Assembly: GCA_964562015.1 (NCBI GenBank)
Contig: CAZLRH010000019.1
Span: 4,070-68,069, forward strand
Direction of reading: 5' to 3'
From: CAZLRH01 sp964562015
Lineage (GTDB): Bacteria > Verrucomicrobiota > Verrucomicrobiia > Opitutales > JABDGR01
DNA: 64,000 nucleotides
The position numbers and the translations under genes are program-made. The notes under the pieces were generated by a model that was given only the letters and a program-made list of their open reading frames with translations, was not told where the DNA came from and ran no database searches. Shown piece by piece: positions 9,247-17,313 of the stretch; positions within the stretch are counted from its first letter, which is position 1; each line of letters begins with the position of its first letter.

Positions 9247-9370
9247 GGTTGAAAGTTGCAAGTCGGGGGTGGGGGAGTTGCCGGTGGGTCGAAGGACCGG
9301 CGACAATCGGCAGGGTTCCGGGGGAAACGGAAATTCCACCAAAGTCGATGGTCGCCTGCAACCTTCAACC
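9247..9370. repeat. inverted repeat in the eboC-eboD gap
   Basis: A 14-nt arm GGTTGAAAGTTGCA (9247-9260) pairs with TGCAACCTTCAACC (9357-9370) with one mismatch. The same word family (gttgcaag, gttgaaag) recurs upstream of eboE at 11456-11485, so it appears to be a dispersed intergenic repeat of this genome. Confidence 0.65.
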
Positions 9371-9419
9371 CGCTGGATAAGCAGCAATTCAACCATCCAG
9401 CCGCCCGGCAATATTCTGC

Positions 9420-10181
9420 TTAGGTCGCCGACGCCACGCCTCGGGCGGCCCAGGCCATAAGTGCGCACGCCAGCGGCGTCAGCACCCAGATGCGTTCGGC
9501 GCCCGGCATCACATACGACGCGCCCAAAATGAACGCCGCGTCCACCAGGGGAATCGCGGGGAGCATCAGCCCCACGAGTTTGCGCCGCCACGGTTTGGTT
9601 TCGCCCATCGCCACCCAGGAGATGGTGCAAATGTAAGCCAGCAGCGCCACCGCCCAGCCGAAGTGCAGGCCTTCGCATTCCAGCCGGTCGGGGTGCGGTG
9701 GCAAAAACGGGTCGAACGCCGACACCGCCAAAATAAACCGGCACAGGCCCATGAAAATACCGCCGACCACCGGCTGGGCTTTATGGATTTGGGTGTAGAT
9801 AAAAATGAAGGCCAGAAGGATTAGCGCGCTGCTTTTGCCCAGCCACAGCAGCATCAGTGTGCCCACGCCCAGCAACGCCGCCGCCACCAGCGTGGCCACA
9901 AAACCCGGCACCCGGCCGGCGGGAATCGGGCGCTCCGGCCGGTGCAGGCGGTCGTAGCCGGCATCGTGCGCGTCGTTCATCACGGTGCCGCCGATGTAAA
10001 TGAACGTGAAGGCGACCAGCGTGTGGATAAAATCGTCCGACCAGAAAAAATCCTCCGGCACGCCGCAGGTCAGCGCCCAGGCGGTGAAGACATTGCTCCA
10101 CACCGTGGGCACGTTCGGCAGCCGGGCCATGGCGGCCCAGTCGCGGAAGGCGGTCTGCAGGCTTTGGCGGGAAAAACGCAT
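9420..10181 (-). CDS. eboC: EboC, UbiA-family prenyltransferase
   Basis: A 253-residue polytopic membrane protein with about seven hydrophobic helices. The first Asp-rich motif is MNDAHDAGYD followed by RPERPIPAG, the canonical prenyl-diphosphate and Mg binding site of UbiA enzymes. The second motif region is weak. In ebo loci this gene sits beside the dehydroquinate-synthase-like eboD, and a lipid-linked intermediate has been proposed. It is followed by eboD on the same strand. Confidence 0.88.
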   Translation of the reverse strand: MRFSRQSLQTAFRDWAAMARLPNVPTVWSNVFTAWALTCGVPEDFFWSDDFIHTLVAFTFIYIGGTVMNDAHDAGYDRLHRPERPIPAGRVPGFVATLVAAALLGVGTLMLLWLGKSSALILLAFIFIYTQIHKAQPVVGGIFMGLCRFILAVSAFDPFLPPHPDRLECEGLHFGWAVALLAYICTISWVAMGETKPWRRKLVGLMLPAIPLVDAAFILGASYVMPGAERIWVLTPLACALMAWAARGVASAT

Positions 10182-10267
10182 TGTTACGGGATGATGACAT
10201 TAAATATCCTGAAGGGCGGCCTAAAACTTTCAACCGGCGACACTACCCGAGGCAATCCCCAAGTTTT

Positions 10268-11449
10268 TTATTTCGCCAGGCCGCGGCGCCGCAACTCCCC
10301 GAGCGTCCAAGCATATTCGGCGGCGAGCTGGTCTTCCACCCGCGCGGCGCGCAGCGCCTCCGGCAGCACCGCCCAGGTGTACGTTTCCATTTCCAGATGC
10401 GTGCAGGCCGCCGGATCCCGCGCGAGAAAATCGAACACGCCCGCGAGCTGGTCGCGCGTGTCGGCGAGCGGCGGTTCCGGCGCGGCATGGAGCGGCACGT
10501 GAAAATGCACGCGCCATTCCTCTCCGCGCGCAGCGGCCGAAAGCTTTTCCGCCCACGCGAGCGCCTCGGGCAAATCCGCCATCCGCCCGAGGGTGCCGTC
10601 GGCCAAACGGACAATGACCTGGTGCAAGTACACCGGTTCGTCGAACCGGCGCAGGGCCGTGAGCGCGGCGTCGGTGGGCGCCAGTTTCAGCGCCGAACTT
10701 AAATGAATCTTCACCAGCCGCAGGCCGGCGTCGCGTAGCGTGGCGAGGCTCGTAGTGGCGTCCTCATATTCGACGGCGAAATGGCAGGCGTCGTAGGTCA
10801 CGCCAATGACTTCGCGCGCGCACTTGGGTGTTTCGGGGCGCGCGAAGAATTCACGGAAAAAGGCGACCGTCTCCGCGGTATTTTCAAACCAGCCCAGCGG
10901 CTCCGGTTCGAGGCCGAGCGCAAAATCGCGCCCGTGGCGGTCGCGCAAGCGGTCGAGCCGCCGGGCGCATTCCGCGAGGTGCCGAAACATCTGCTCCGGC
11001 GCGGAACTGTCCAACCCGAAACCCTTGAACGTGCCGGGCAGGGTGCTGACCGTGCCGAGCGAGCCGTCGCGCGGCAGCAACTCCGCGAGCAAGTCAAAAA
11101 GCCGCGTGGTATGGTCGAGCCGCGCGGGGTCGGTCCAGTCGGGCCGGTACACATTTTCCTTCACGCGCGCGCCGTGAAAGCGCCCGTAGGGAAAGCCGTT
11201 GAGGGTGAAAACATAGCAATGATTTTTTTCCAGCCATGCGCGAAACTCCTCCCGTGCGCCGGGTTCGGCGAGAGTGCGGGCCGCGTCCGCGCTCAGCCAC
11301 AGCCCGAGGCCGAACGGTTGCGCGCCCGGCGCGACGCGAGCCTTCACCGCCAGCGCGTGCTCTTCCAGCGCCCGGCGCGCGTCCGCCCACTGCTCGGCGG
11401 CGTGGACATTCGTGCAATACGCGAGATGGCGGGAGTGGGGGAGATGCAT
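10268..11449 (-). CDS. eboE: EboE, metabolite traffic protein (TIM-barrel xylose-isomerase-like)
   Basis: A 393-residue protein beginning MHLPHSRHLAYCTNVH. It has TIM-barrel features of sugar-phosphate isomerase/epimerase-like enzymes: TLNGFPYGRFHG, LGLEPEPLGWFEN, GVTYDACHFAVEYED and WRVHFHVPLH, the Glu, Asp and His residues being likely metal ligands. EboE is one of the conserved members of the ebo set. A 58-bp copy of codons about 3-22 lies upstream at 12459-12516. The ATG start gives the family-typical N-terminus. Confidence 0.85.
   Translation of the reverse strand: MHLPHSRHLAYCTNVHAAEQWADARRALEEHALAVKARVAPGAQPFGLGLWLSADAARTLAEPGAREEFRAWLEKNHCYVFTLNGFPYGRFHGARVKENVYRPDWTDPARLDHTTRLFDLLAELLPRDGSLGTVSTLPGTFKGFGLDSSAPEQMFRHLAECARRLDRLRDRHGRDFALGLEPEPLGWFENTAETVAFFREFFARPETPKCAREVIGVTYDACHFAVEYEDATTSLATLRDAGLRLVKIHLSSALKLAPTDAALTALRRFDEPVYLHQVIVRLADGTLGRMADLPEALAWAEKLSAAARGEEWRVHFHVPLHAAPEPPLADTRDQLAGVFDFLARDPAACTHLEMETYTWAVLPEALRAARVEDQLAAEYAWTLGELRRRGLAK
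11386..11443. repeat. 58-bp direct repeat, copy inside eboE 5' end
   Basis: Identical over 58 bases to 12459-12516 in the same orientation. This copy is functional coding sequence (LPHSRHLAYCTNVHAAEQW of EboE). The two copies bracket the TPR gene. Confidence 0.95.
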
Positions 11450-11455
11450 CTAAAC

Positions 11456-11485
11456 GTTGCAGGTTGCAAGGTTGCAGGTTGCAAG
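11456..11485. repeat. tandem 15-mer repeat upstream of eboE
   Basis: Two perfect back-to-back copies of GTTGCAGGTTGCAAG, 7 bp upstream of the eboE start. It belongs to the same word family as the inverted repeat at 9247-9370. Confidence 0.8.
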
Positions 11486-11636
11486 TCAAATGACACAAGT
11501 ACGCCGATGGTTTTTCTCCATCTGCAATTTTTCAACTTACGCCCCAAGAGAATCGTGTCTACAGCCCCGGCGTCGACCAAGAGGCGGGAAATTAACACCG
11601 GGCCATTCGCCGGCCAATGCTGCTGGCCAGCAATGA

Positions 11637-12341
11637 CTATTTGGCCGCTGGCGGACCGACGGGAGCGGACGGCTTGCCGGTGGCTGAGGCCGGGCTTCCT
11701 GTCTTACTGGCCGCCAAGCGTGCCAACTCCCCACGAGCCAGCATATCTTCTAAGTTTTCAGTTAGTTTGAGATCGGTGCATTTGGTCAGGTAATCCTTGG
11801 CTCCTGGCAGGTCAGAGTTGAAGAATCGGGTCATGCCGGCATAATAAAACGCCTCGCATTCTTGCTGGGGAATTAACTTGGCGTCCCCTTTTTCTGCTGC
11901 GGCAAGAAAATCCTTTTCGGACATATTTCCGGCCAGGAAATTACCCTCAGCTTTTTCCCAGCCCTCCGGCCAAGTCTTGACGGCAGCCGTCAATCCCGCC
12001 GTTGCAGCATCTTGATGCGCGCGACGCAACGCAATCGTCAGGTAAAATCGCGTCAAGCTCACGGGTGCAAGTTGCAGACTTTTGCGGAAGTCCGCAATCG
12101 AGCCATTGAAATCGCCTTGGATTTGTTTGACCACGCCACGCATGCCGTAGGCGAGGGCATTTTGGGGATCGAGTTGCACCGCTTGGTCATAATCAGCCAG
12201 GGCTCCGATAAAATCATGGGCGTTCGCCTTGGCTTCAGCACTTTTGAGCACCGCACTAGCCGGGCTGCTTGCCGAATATAGATCGGCGGGTGCCAGCAAG
12301 GTGAGCGCCAAAGCGGCCAAAGAAAAAAGACGAAACTTCAT
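11637..12341 (-). CDS. secreted/periplasmic TPR protein inserted in the ebo locus
   Basis: A 234-residue protein with a signal peptide (MKFRLFSLAALALTLLA, Ala/Ser cleavage region near residue 24) and two clear TPR-like units (FIGALADYDQAVQLDPQNAL, then DFNGSIADFRKSLQLAP). It ends in an Ala/Pro-rich tail. It lies on the ebo strand between eboB and eboE but has no counterpart in known ebo loci, and its coding sequence looks less GC-rich than its neighbours. The region around it is bounded by the 58-bp direct repeats at 11386-11443 and 12459-12516, so it looks like a later insertion. Start MKFRLF was chosen over a GTG-proximal MCTT extension to fit the signal peptide. Confidence 0.8.
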   Translation of the reverse strand: MKFRLFSLAALALTLLAPADLYSASSPASAVLKSAEAKANAHDFIGALADYDQAVQLDPQNALAYGMRGVVKQIQGDFNGSIADFRKSLQLAPVSLTRFYLTIALRRAHQDAATAGLTAAVKTWPEGWEKAEGNFLAGNMSEKDFLAAAEKGDAKLIPQQECEAFYYAGMTRFFNSDLPGAKDYLTKCTDLKLTENLEDMLARGELARLAASKTGSPASATGKPSAPVGPPAAK

Positions 12342-12458
12342 AGTCGTACACATTTGTAATCCAAGGAAATTTGTCAGGCGAGGATTTATTAGTTGACTGT
12401 GTTCATGAGTTTAACCCCTCCGCCAAAATGGCAACTTCACATGGGCCACGCGCGCCCA

Positions 12459-12516
12459 CCCACTGCTCGGCGGCGTGGACATTCGTGCAATACGCGAGAT
12501 GGCGGGAGTGGGGGAG
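12459..12516. repeat. 58-bp direct repeat, relic copy of eboE 5' end
   Basis: A perfect copy of 11386-11443 lying downstream of eboB, where an uninterrupted locus would have eboE. The codon matching the eboE start reads TTG here instead of ATG, and similarity to eboE decays within about 15 bases past the perfect block. It is probably the ancestral eboE start region, now a relic. Confidence 0.9.
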
Positions 12517-12526
12517 GTGCAAGCGG

Positions 12527-12616
12527 GTGAAAGGTGTAAGGTGGGAAGTAAAAAATGGAAATGAATCGAGCAGAAGGAAATGGTCGTTCAGACGTGGAGG
12601 CTTTTACACCTTTCAC
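12527..12616. repeat. inverted repeat downstream of eboB
   Basis: A perfect 13-nt arm GTGAAAGGTGTAA (12527-12539) pairs with TTACACCTTTCAC (12604-12616). It sits between the eboE relic and the eboB stop and may act as a weak transcription or mRNA-stability element. Confidence 0.7.
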
Positions 12617-12648
12617 TTTATGCCTTTCACCTGTTGCTTAACACCTTT

Positions 12649-13455
12649 TTACTCCTCCACCTTGAATTTTCCGCCTTGCTGGAGAAAATCGCGCGGATTG
12701 CGGAAGAGCACGCGGTCAACCGCATCGGCCGAATGCCCGCGGGCCCGCAATTCCAGCCCCAGCCGCGGCGGCGCGAGCGGATCGCTCGGACCCCAGTCGC
12801 AGGCCGAATTGACCCACAAATTTTCCGCGCCACACAACTCGATGATGTCCGCCGCGCGCGCCGGTGTACATTTGGAAAGTGGATAAAGCGTCAGGCCCGC
12901 CCAATAGCCACGGCCCAGCACCTCGCGCACAGTGTGTTCCTCGACATGGTCGATGATGACGCGTTCCGGCCGCAGGCCGCGAAAATTGCGCACGGCATCC
13001 AGAATCAGCCGCGTGCCCTTGAGTTTGTCCTCAAGGTGCGGGGTGTGGACGAGCACGAGGTCGCCGCGTTTTTCCGCCAGCGCGAGGTGTTCTTCCAGGA
13101 TCAGCAGCTCGTTGCGCGAGTTTTTATTGAGGCCGATTTCACCGATGCCCAGCACATTCGGGCGATCGAGAAATTCCGGGAGCATCGCCAATACCTCGCG
13201 CGCAAACACGACATCCTCCGCTTCTTTCGGATTCAGGCACAGCCAAGAGTAATGCCGGAGGCCGAATTTCGCGGCGCGGCGCGGCTCGATGTCGGTCAGC
13301 AGGCGAAAATAATCGCGAAAGGAATCCGCCGAACTGCGGTCAAACCCCGCCCAAAACGCCGGTTCGCAAATCGCGCGGCAGCCCGCGAGCGCCAGGCGCT
13401 CGTAGTCGTCGGTCACGCGGCTGACCATGTGGGCGTGGGGCTCGATGTAGCGCAC
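12649..13455 (-). CDS. eboB: EboB, TatD-family metal-dependent hydrolase
   Basis: A 268-residue amidohydrolase-fold protein: MRYIEPHAHMVSR near the start (HxH metal motif), IGEIGLNK near residue 115 (catalytic Glu region), LVHTPH near 140, IDHVEEHTV near 170 and WVNSACDWG near 220 with the terminal Asp. These are the ligand positions of TatD-like hydrolases. Its neighbourhood marks it as EboB rather than the DNase TatD. It is followed by the relic repeat and the inserted TPR gene. Confidence 0.87.
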   Translation of the reverse strand: MRYIEPHAHMVSRVTDDYERLALAGCRAICEPAFWAGFDRSSADSFRDYFRLLTDIEPRRAAKFGLRHYSWLCLNPKEAEDVVFAREVLAMLPEFLDRPNVLGIGEIGLNKNSRNELLILEEHLALAEKRGDLVLVHTPHLEDKLKGTRLILDAVRNFRGLRPERVIIDHVEEHTVREVLGRGYWAGLTLYPLSKCTPARAADIIELCGAENLWVNSACDWGPSDPLAPPRLGLELRARGHSADAVDRVLFRNPRDFLQQGGKFKVEE

Positions 13456-13489
13456 GGGGAAAATGTTTTAGTGCTGAGTGTTCTAGTAC

Positions 13490-13819
13490 TTAGTGTTTAT
13501 TTTTATGAATGCTGGATTTCGCGCCTGCTTTATCAAACGCTCCGCTGGCGGGCGCGCCGGCCTTGGGCACAGGCGCGGATGACGGATCGCTCAAGGCGCG
13601 CAGGACGGACGCGGCCCGCTCAGCCCGACCTTCTGGCGCGGTTAATTTCCGCAAGGCCCTTTGCAGGGCTTGCACGCGATAATCACCCAGACGTCCCCGG
13701 CGTTCCACGCGGTCCAGAAACGCTGCGAGGTCGACAAGCCGGCCGCGGGCTTCCAGAAAGCCGGCGTCGACCGGATCATAGGCCGGCGCAGGTGCCGCGG
13801 GCGGTTTTGCTTTCGCCAT
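13490..13819 (-). CDS. small hypothetical protein at the eboA position
   Basis: A 109-residue protein. Residues 12-75 form a predicted helical region (DPVDAGFLEARGRLVDLAAF, then LQRALRKL), followed by a disordered Pro/Ala/Lys tail. It lies 34 bp upstream of eboB on the same strand, where eboA sits in standard ebo loci, but it is about half the usual EboA length and I see no convincing similarity. The gap to eboB holds a near-duplicated word (agtgctgagtgtt / agtacttagtgtt). Confidence 0.6.
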   Translation of the reverse strand: MAKAKPPAAPAPAYDPVDAGFLEARGRLVDLAAFLDRVERRGRLGDYRVQALQRALRKLTAPEGRAERAASVLRALSDPSSAPVPKAGAPASGAFDKAGAKSSIHKNKH

Positions 13820-13855
13820 GACGGGCGGGGGACGCGGTCGGGGTGGCGGCGTGGA

Positions 13856-14701
13856 CTACGGCGCCGCGCCGGCGGCGCGCGGCGGCCAATAAAAACTATG
13901 CATGCCGGTGAAGACTTTGCCGTCGACGCCGATGGCGCTGCGCTTGCCGTCCTGCTCGATGGTCAGGTATTGCGCGTCCGTCACGGTGACTTGCGCGCGC
14001 CCGACGAGGTCGACCGGCTGGCTTTGATTGCGGGTGAGCGGGCCGTCGTAAAGTTTGCGGCCGTCAGCGACCTGAATCACGGTCAGGCGGCTGATGTCAT
14101 CGGACGCCGTAAAAGTTAAGTGAATGGATTTCGCTGCTGGCGTCGTACTGTGGGTATCGGGCGTCGTTGTGCCGGCGGCGGTGGTATTGCCCGCGGCAGC
14201 AGTGCTGTTCTCGCTGGAAGAATCGCTCAATAAGCGGTGCCCCAACCAGAAAAGCCCGATGACTGCCACCAGCACGATGGCGATGGCGGCGCCGATTTTA
14301 ATCATCGTGCCGGAACCCAGCGCCTCGGTGAGCGGCCCGGAATCCAAGCCGCCCGCAGGTGCGCCCTCGTAGGTGTCCTCTTCGCCGGTCACCGGCGCGG
14401 CGCCGCTGCCGGTCAATTCCACGCGCCCCAAGTGGTCGCGCGTCTCCTGCCGGCTTTTGCGGGAACTGGACAGCGACTGCGCGTTGAAATCCGCGGCCAG
14501 CTTGTCGGCATCGAGCTTGAGATAGCGGCCGTAAATCTTCAGGAAGCCGCGCTTGTACACATCCGGCAACGGGAACATGAAATCCCCGTTTTCCATGTGT
14601 TGCAGGTAATCACCGCGAATTTTCGTGGCCTCGGACGCTTCGCGCACGGAAATGCCCAGACGCTTGCGCGCTTCCTCCAGACGTTCCCCGATGGTTTGCA
14701 T
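13856..14701 (-). CDS. rodZ: RodZ-like cytoskeletal membrane protein
   Basis: A 281-residue protein. Residues 1-70 are an HTH_25 domain (IGERLEEARKRLGISVREAS and YKRGFLKIYGRYLKL), one TM helix is at about 132-153 (IGAAIAIVLVAVIGLFWLG), a Ser/Thr-rich linker follows, and a C-terminal DUF4115-like beta domain starts near 190. This architecture matches RodZ, which links MreB to the envelope. No mreB or rod genes are adjacent. It lies between the histidine kinase and the ebo locus, all on the minus strand. Confidence 0.8.
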   Translation of the reverse strand: MQTIGERLEEARKRLGISVREASEATKIRGDYLQHMENGDFMFPLPDVYKRGFLKIYGRYLKLDADKLAADFNAQSLSSSRKSRQETRDHLGRVELTGSGAAPVTGEEDTYEGAPAGGLDSGPLTEALGSGTMIKIGAAIAIVLVAVIGLFWLGHRLLSDSSSENSTAAAGNTTAAGTTTPDTHSTTPAAKSIHLTFTASDDISRLTVIQVADGRKLYDGPLTRNQSQPVDLVGRAQVTVTDAQYLTIEQDGKRSAIGVDGKVFTGMHSFYWPPRAAGAAP

Positions 14702-14800
14702 ATTCTCGATACCAAAGGTGTTACGTTAATCGGCGCGGCGAATCAACCCCTTTTCCATCATTCGGTAAAATTGGGCGGGTCGCATTTGGTCGCAGTGGGG

Positions 14801-15997
14801 TCACGCCCGGGCTTCGAGCAGGCGGACGCGCCGTTCGGGCAGCGGAAATTGCAGGGTCACCGTGGTGCCGCGGCCGGGCTGGCTGTCGAGGCCGATTTGC
14901 CCGCCGTGACTGCGCAGGATACGTTGCACCACCATCATGCCCAGGCCGTGGCCCCCGCGCTTCGTCGAAAAATACGGCTGGAAAACGCGCGGTAAATCCT
15001 CGGGCGTTATGCCCACGCCGGTGTCGATGAAGGACAAGGTCGCCCAGGCATCGTCGGCGCGGGCCTCGATGCGCAGCAGGCCGCCGCGCTCCATCGCCTC
15101 GCGGGCATTTTTAATCAAGTTGAAAAACACCTGCTTGAGCTGGTTGCGGTCGCCGAGCACTAGCGGCGGCGGGTTGACGACGTTTAATTCCACCCGGATA
15201 CCGAAATTTTCCAATTCCTGCCGGCCTAATTCCAGCACTTCGGCCAGGAGCGCGAGCAGGTCCAGCTTGACCAAATCCGGCGGCTGCGGACGGATGGCCT
15301 CGAGAAAATGCCGGATGATGCCGTCGAGCCGCCCGACTTCGGCGGTGCAGATGTCCGCGTGCTCCTGGATTTTTGTGCCCGCCGCGCCGACCTTGAGTTT
15401 TTCCAACTGGCGGCAGATGAGTTGGAGGTGAATGTTGATGGAATTGAGCGGATTGCCCACCTCGTGCGCGACGCCCGCGGCCAGCATGGTCACGGAATCG
15501 AGGCGTTCGCTTTCAATCAATTCGCGCGTCGAGCGATGTTCCTCGGTGATGTCGGTGAGAATGAGGGCAAAATGGTCCTCGAGCCGGCTGTCGTGCGGGG
15601 CGTCCAGCGGCATGATGTACAGCCGGACAAAACGGCGTTCGGGGTAAGTAATTTCCAACTCGCGGGTGGCGGCGCGCACGGGGCGGGACTTGCCGGCGGC
15701 GGCGTCCTTGCCCGGCCGCCAGCTCAGTTCGCGCGCCAAATCCGGCATCACCTTCCACAGCAGCGCCTCGCCCACATCCCGCTCATTCAAACCAATCAGG
15801 CCGCGCGCCGCGGCATTCGCGTATTGGATGGTGCCGTCGCGATCCACCACGAGAATGCCCTCCTTGATGGTGTTGAAAACCGTCTCAAGCAGCGCGCGCT
15901 CCCGGGCCAGCCGTTGCACGAGGATGGCGAGATTGCCCGGATCGAGGTCATCGAGCCGGCCAAGGATGCGTTCTAGCGGGTCTCCGCGCCGGGCCAT
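14801..15997 (-). CDS. PAS-domain soluble histidine kinase (NtrB-like)
   Basis: A 398-residue kinase with no membrane segment. The PAS domain is at about 35-145 (VFNTIKEGILVVDRDGTIQY). The HisKA H-box is LAAGVAHEVGNPLNSINIHL near residue 175, the N-box NLIKNAREAM near 295, G1 DTGVGI near 325, and F/G2 PYFSTKRGGHGLGMMVVQR follows. The EVGNPL box is the NtrB/AtoS type that pairs with sigma-54 activators. No response regulator is adjacent, so the partner is elsewhere. The kinase heads the minus-strand run leading to rodZ and ebo. Confidence 0.9.
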   Translation of the reverse strand: MARRGDPLERILGRLDDLDPGNLAILVQRLARERALLETVFNTIKEGILVVDRDGTIQYANAAARGLIGLNERDVGEALLWKVMPDLARELSWRPGKDAAAGKSRPVRAATRELEITYPERRFVRLYIMPLDAPHDSRLEDHFALILTDITEEHRSTRELIESERLDSVTMLAAGVAHEVGNPLNSINIHLQLICRQLEKLKVGAAGTKIQEHADICTAEVGRLDGIIRHFLEAIRPQPPDLVKLDLLALLAEVLELGRQELENFGIRVELNVVNPPPLVLGDRNQLKQVFFNLIKNAREAMERGGLLRIEARADDAWATLSFIDTGVGITPEDLPRVFQPYFSTKRGGHGLGMMVVQRILRSHGGQIGLDSQPGRGTTVTLQFPLPERRVRLLEARA

Positions 15998-16140
15998 GGC
16001 GTACTCTTAACGGGATTGGCCGGAATGGACAGTCGGAAAATGAGACGGAGGCAAAGCCTTCAGCCAATTCGAGGCGGAAGACCCTCAGTGCAAAATTTTG
16101 AATGGAATTTTAGGCAGCCTCGCGCTATTTCCGCCCAATC

Positions 16141-16593
16141 ATGCCCACCATCGACCGCTACCATCTCATCAAGCCCGAGGATCTCGCGTGGAGGCTTTCG
16201 AATATGATGCGTATTCCCAATGCCGATTATCTGGAGCGCACGGGCAGCGAGATTTTGGGGGCGCGGCTCTGGCGGCTGCCGCCCAAAAGCGCCAACACGC
16301 TGCACCGGCATGTGCTGGCGGAGGAATTTTATTTTGTCCTGGAGGGCACCGGTCGGATTCGCATCGGGGAGGAGAGCCTGACCGTGCCGCGTTATGGTGG
16401 CGTGCTGGTCAGCCCGAGTCAGTTGCGACAAGTGTTCAACGACACGGAGACCGAAACGCTCTGGCTGATTGTGGGCGCCCCGGAGGCCGAGTTTGGGCCC
16501 GGTCAGCCGCCCGACCTGAGCCGGATTTATCCGGTGGATCCCCAACAATTGCCGCCGGAGCTGAAAGGCTGCGTGTGGCCGCCGCAAGCGTAG
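16141..16593 (+). CDS. cupin-domain protein
   Basis: A 150-residue single-domain cupin. It has the first motif HRHVLAEEFYFVLEGTGRIR near residues 57-76 (His and Glu metal ligands) and a second motif around VSPSQLRQVFNDTET in which the canonical His is Gln. The loss of that ligand makes a metal-independent or binding role possible. It is convergent with coaB. Confidence 0.85.
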   Translation: MPTIDRYHLIKPEDLAWRLSNMMRIPNADYLERTGSEILGARLWRLPPKSANTLHRHVLAEEFYFVLEGTGRIRIGEESLTVPRYGGVLVSPSQLRQVFNDTETETLWLIVGAPEAEFGPGQPPDLSRIYPVDPQQLPPELKGCVWPPQA

Positions 16594-16611
16594 CTCCGCG
16601 ACGGTATTTTT

Positions 16612-16632
16612 ACGGCACTCCGGGAGCGCCGT
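16612..16632 (+). terminator. putative terminator after the cupin gene
   Basis: A hairpin with arms ACGGCACTC and GAGCGCCGT (one mismatch) and a 3-nt loop, followed by a short pyrimidine run. The U-tract is weak and the structure abuts the coaB stop codon. Confidence 0.35.
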
Positions 16633-17283
16633 CTATTTCACCTTCGCCCGCAGTCGCTCCAGCAACTGCCGCGCGAGTTCGGTTTTCGGGGCGTGGCCGA
16701 ATGCGACCCGCGAGCCGTCGCGTCCCAGGAGCACCACGGCATTGTCATCGGATTCGAAGCCCGCACCGGGGCGGCCCACATCATTGGCGACAATGAAATC
16801 GAGGTTTTTTTCCGCGAGTTTGCGCCGGGCGTAGTTTTCCACGTCCTGCGTCTCCGCCGCAAAGCCCACCACCAGTTGGCCGGGCTTTTTGCGCGCGGCC
16901 ACGGTTTTCAAAATGTCTACCGTCGGCTCAAATTCCACTACAAGCGCGGCGTCGCGTTTTTTCACTTTGTGATCCAGGCGATCCTTGGGGCGGAAATCCG
17001 AAACCGCCGCGGTCTTGATCAACACGTCGCAGGTATCAAAAAGTTTTTCCACGGCGGCCAGCATGTCGGCGGCGGAGGTCACGCGGTGCACGGTGACTCC
17101 CGGCGGCGGCGCGAGCGCGACCGGGCCGCTCACGAGGTCCACCTGCCAGCCGAGGGCGGCGGCGGCGGCGGCGAGCGCGTAGCCCATTTTTCCGCTCGAA
17201 GGATTGCTTAAAAAGCGCACCGGGTCGAGGTGTTCGCGCGTGGGCCCCGCGGTCACGAGGCAACGAATCGGGCTTGCGTTCAT
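16633..17283 (-). CDS. coaB: stand-alone phosphopantothenate-cysteine ligase (CoaB domain)
   Basis: A 216-residue protein covering only the CoaB half of the usual bifunctional CoaBC. Landmarks are VTAGPTREHLDPVRFLSN, SSGKMGYALA, KTAAVSDFRPK, the KVKK segment, VVGFAAET and LDFIVANDVG. The enzyme couples cysteine to 4'-phosphopantothenate in CoA synthesis. The CoaC decarboxylase domain is absent here and must be encoded elsewhere. Start MNASPIRCL was chosen as the domain boundary; it is divergent from the next membrane protein with a 30-bp gap. Confidence 0.88.
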   Translation of the reverse strand: MNASPIRCLVTAGPTREHLDPVRFLSNPSSGKMGYALAAAAAALGWQVDLVSGPVALAPPPGVTVHRVTSAADMLAAVEKLFDTCDVLIKTAAVSDFRPKDRLDHKVKKRDAALVVEFEPTVDILKTVAARKKPGQLVVGFAAETQDVENYARRKLAEKNLDFIVANDVGRPGAGFESDDNAVVLLGRDGSRVAFGHAPKTELARQLLERLRAKVK

Positions 17284-17313
17284 CCGGAAGGTTAAGAGGG
17301 TTGGCCAACCTAA

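Noticed and set aside
11444..12458. TPR insertion as an insertion sequence
   Set aside because: No transposase, no terminal inverted repeats and the flanking duplication is far longer than transposon target duplications.
12580..13821. Plus-strand frame of 413 codons opposite eboB
   Set aside because: Antisense of eboB and the 109-residue gene, with Arg/His-rich composition.
16060..16587. Minus-strand frame opposite the cupin
   Set aside because: The plus-strand cupin has motif-level support; this frame does not.
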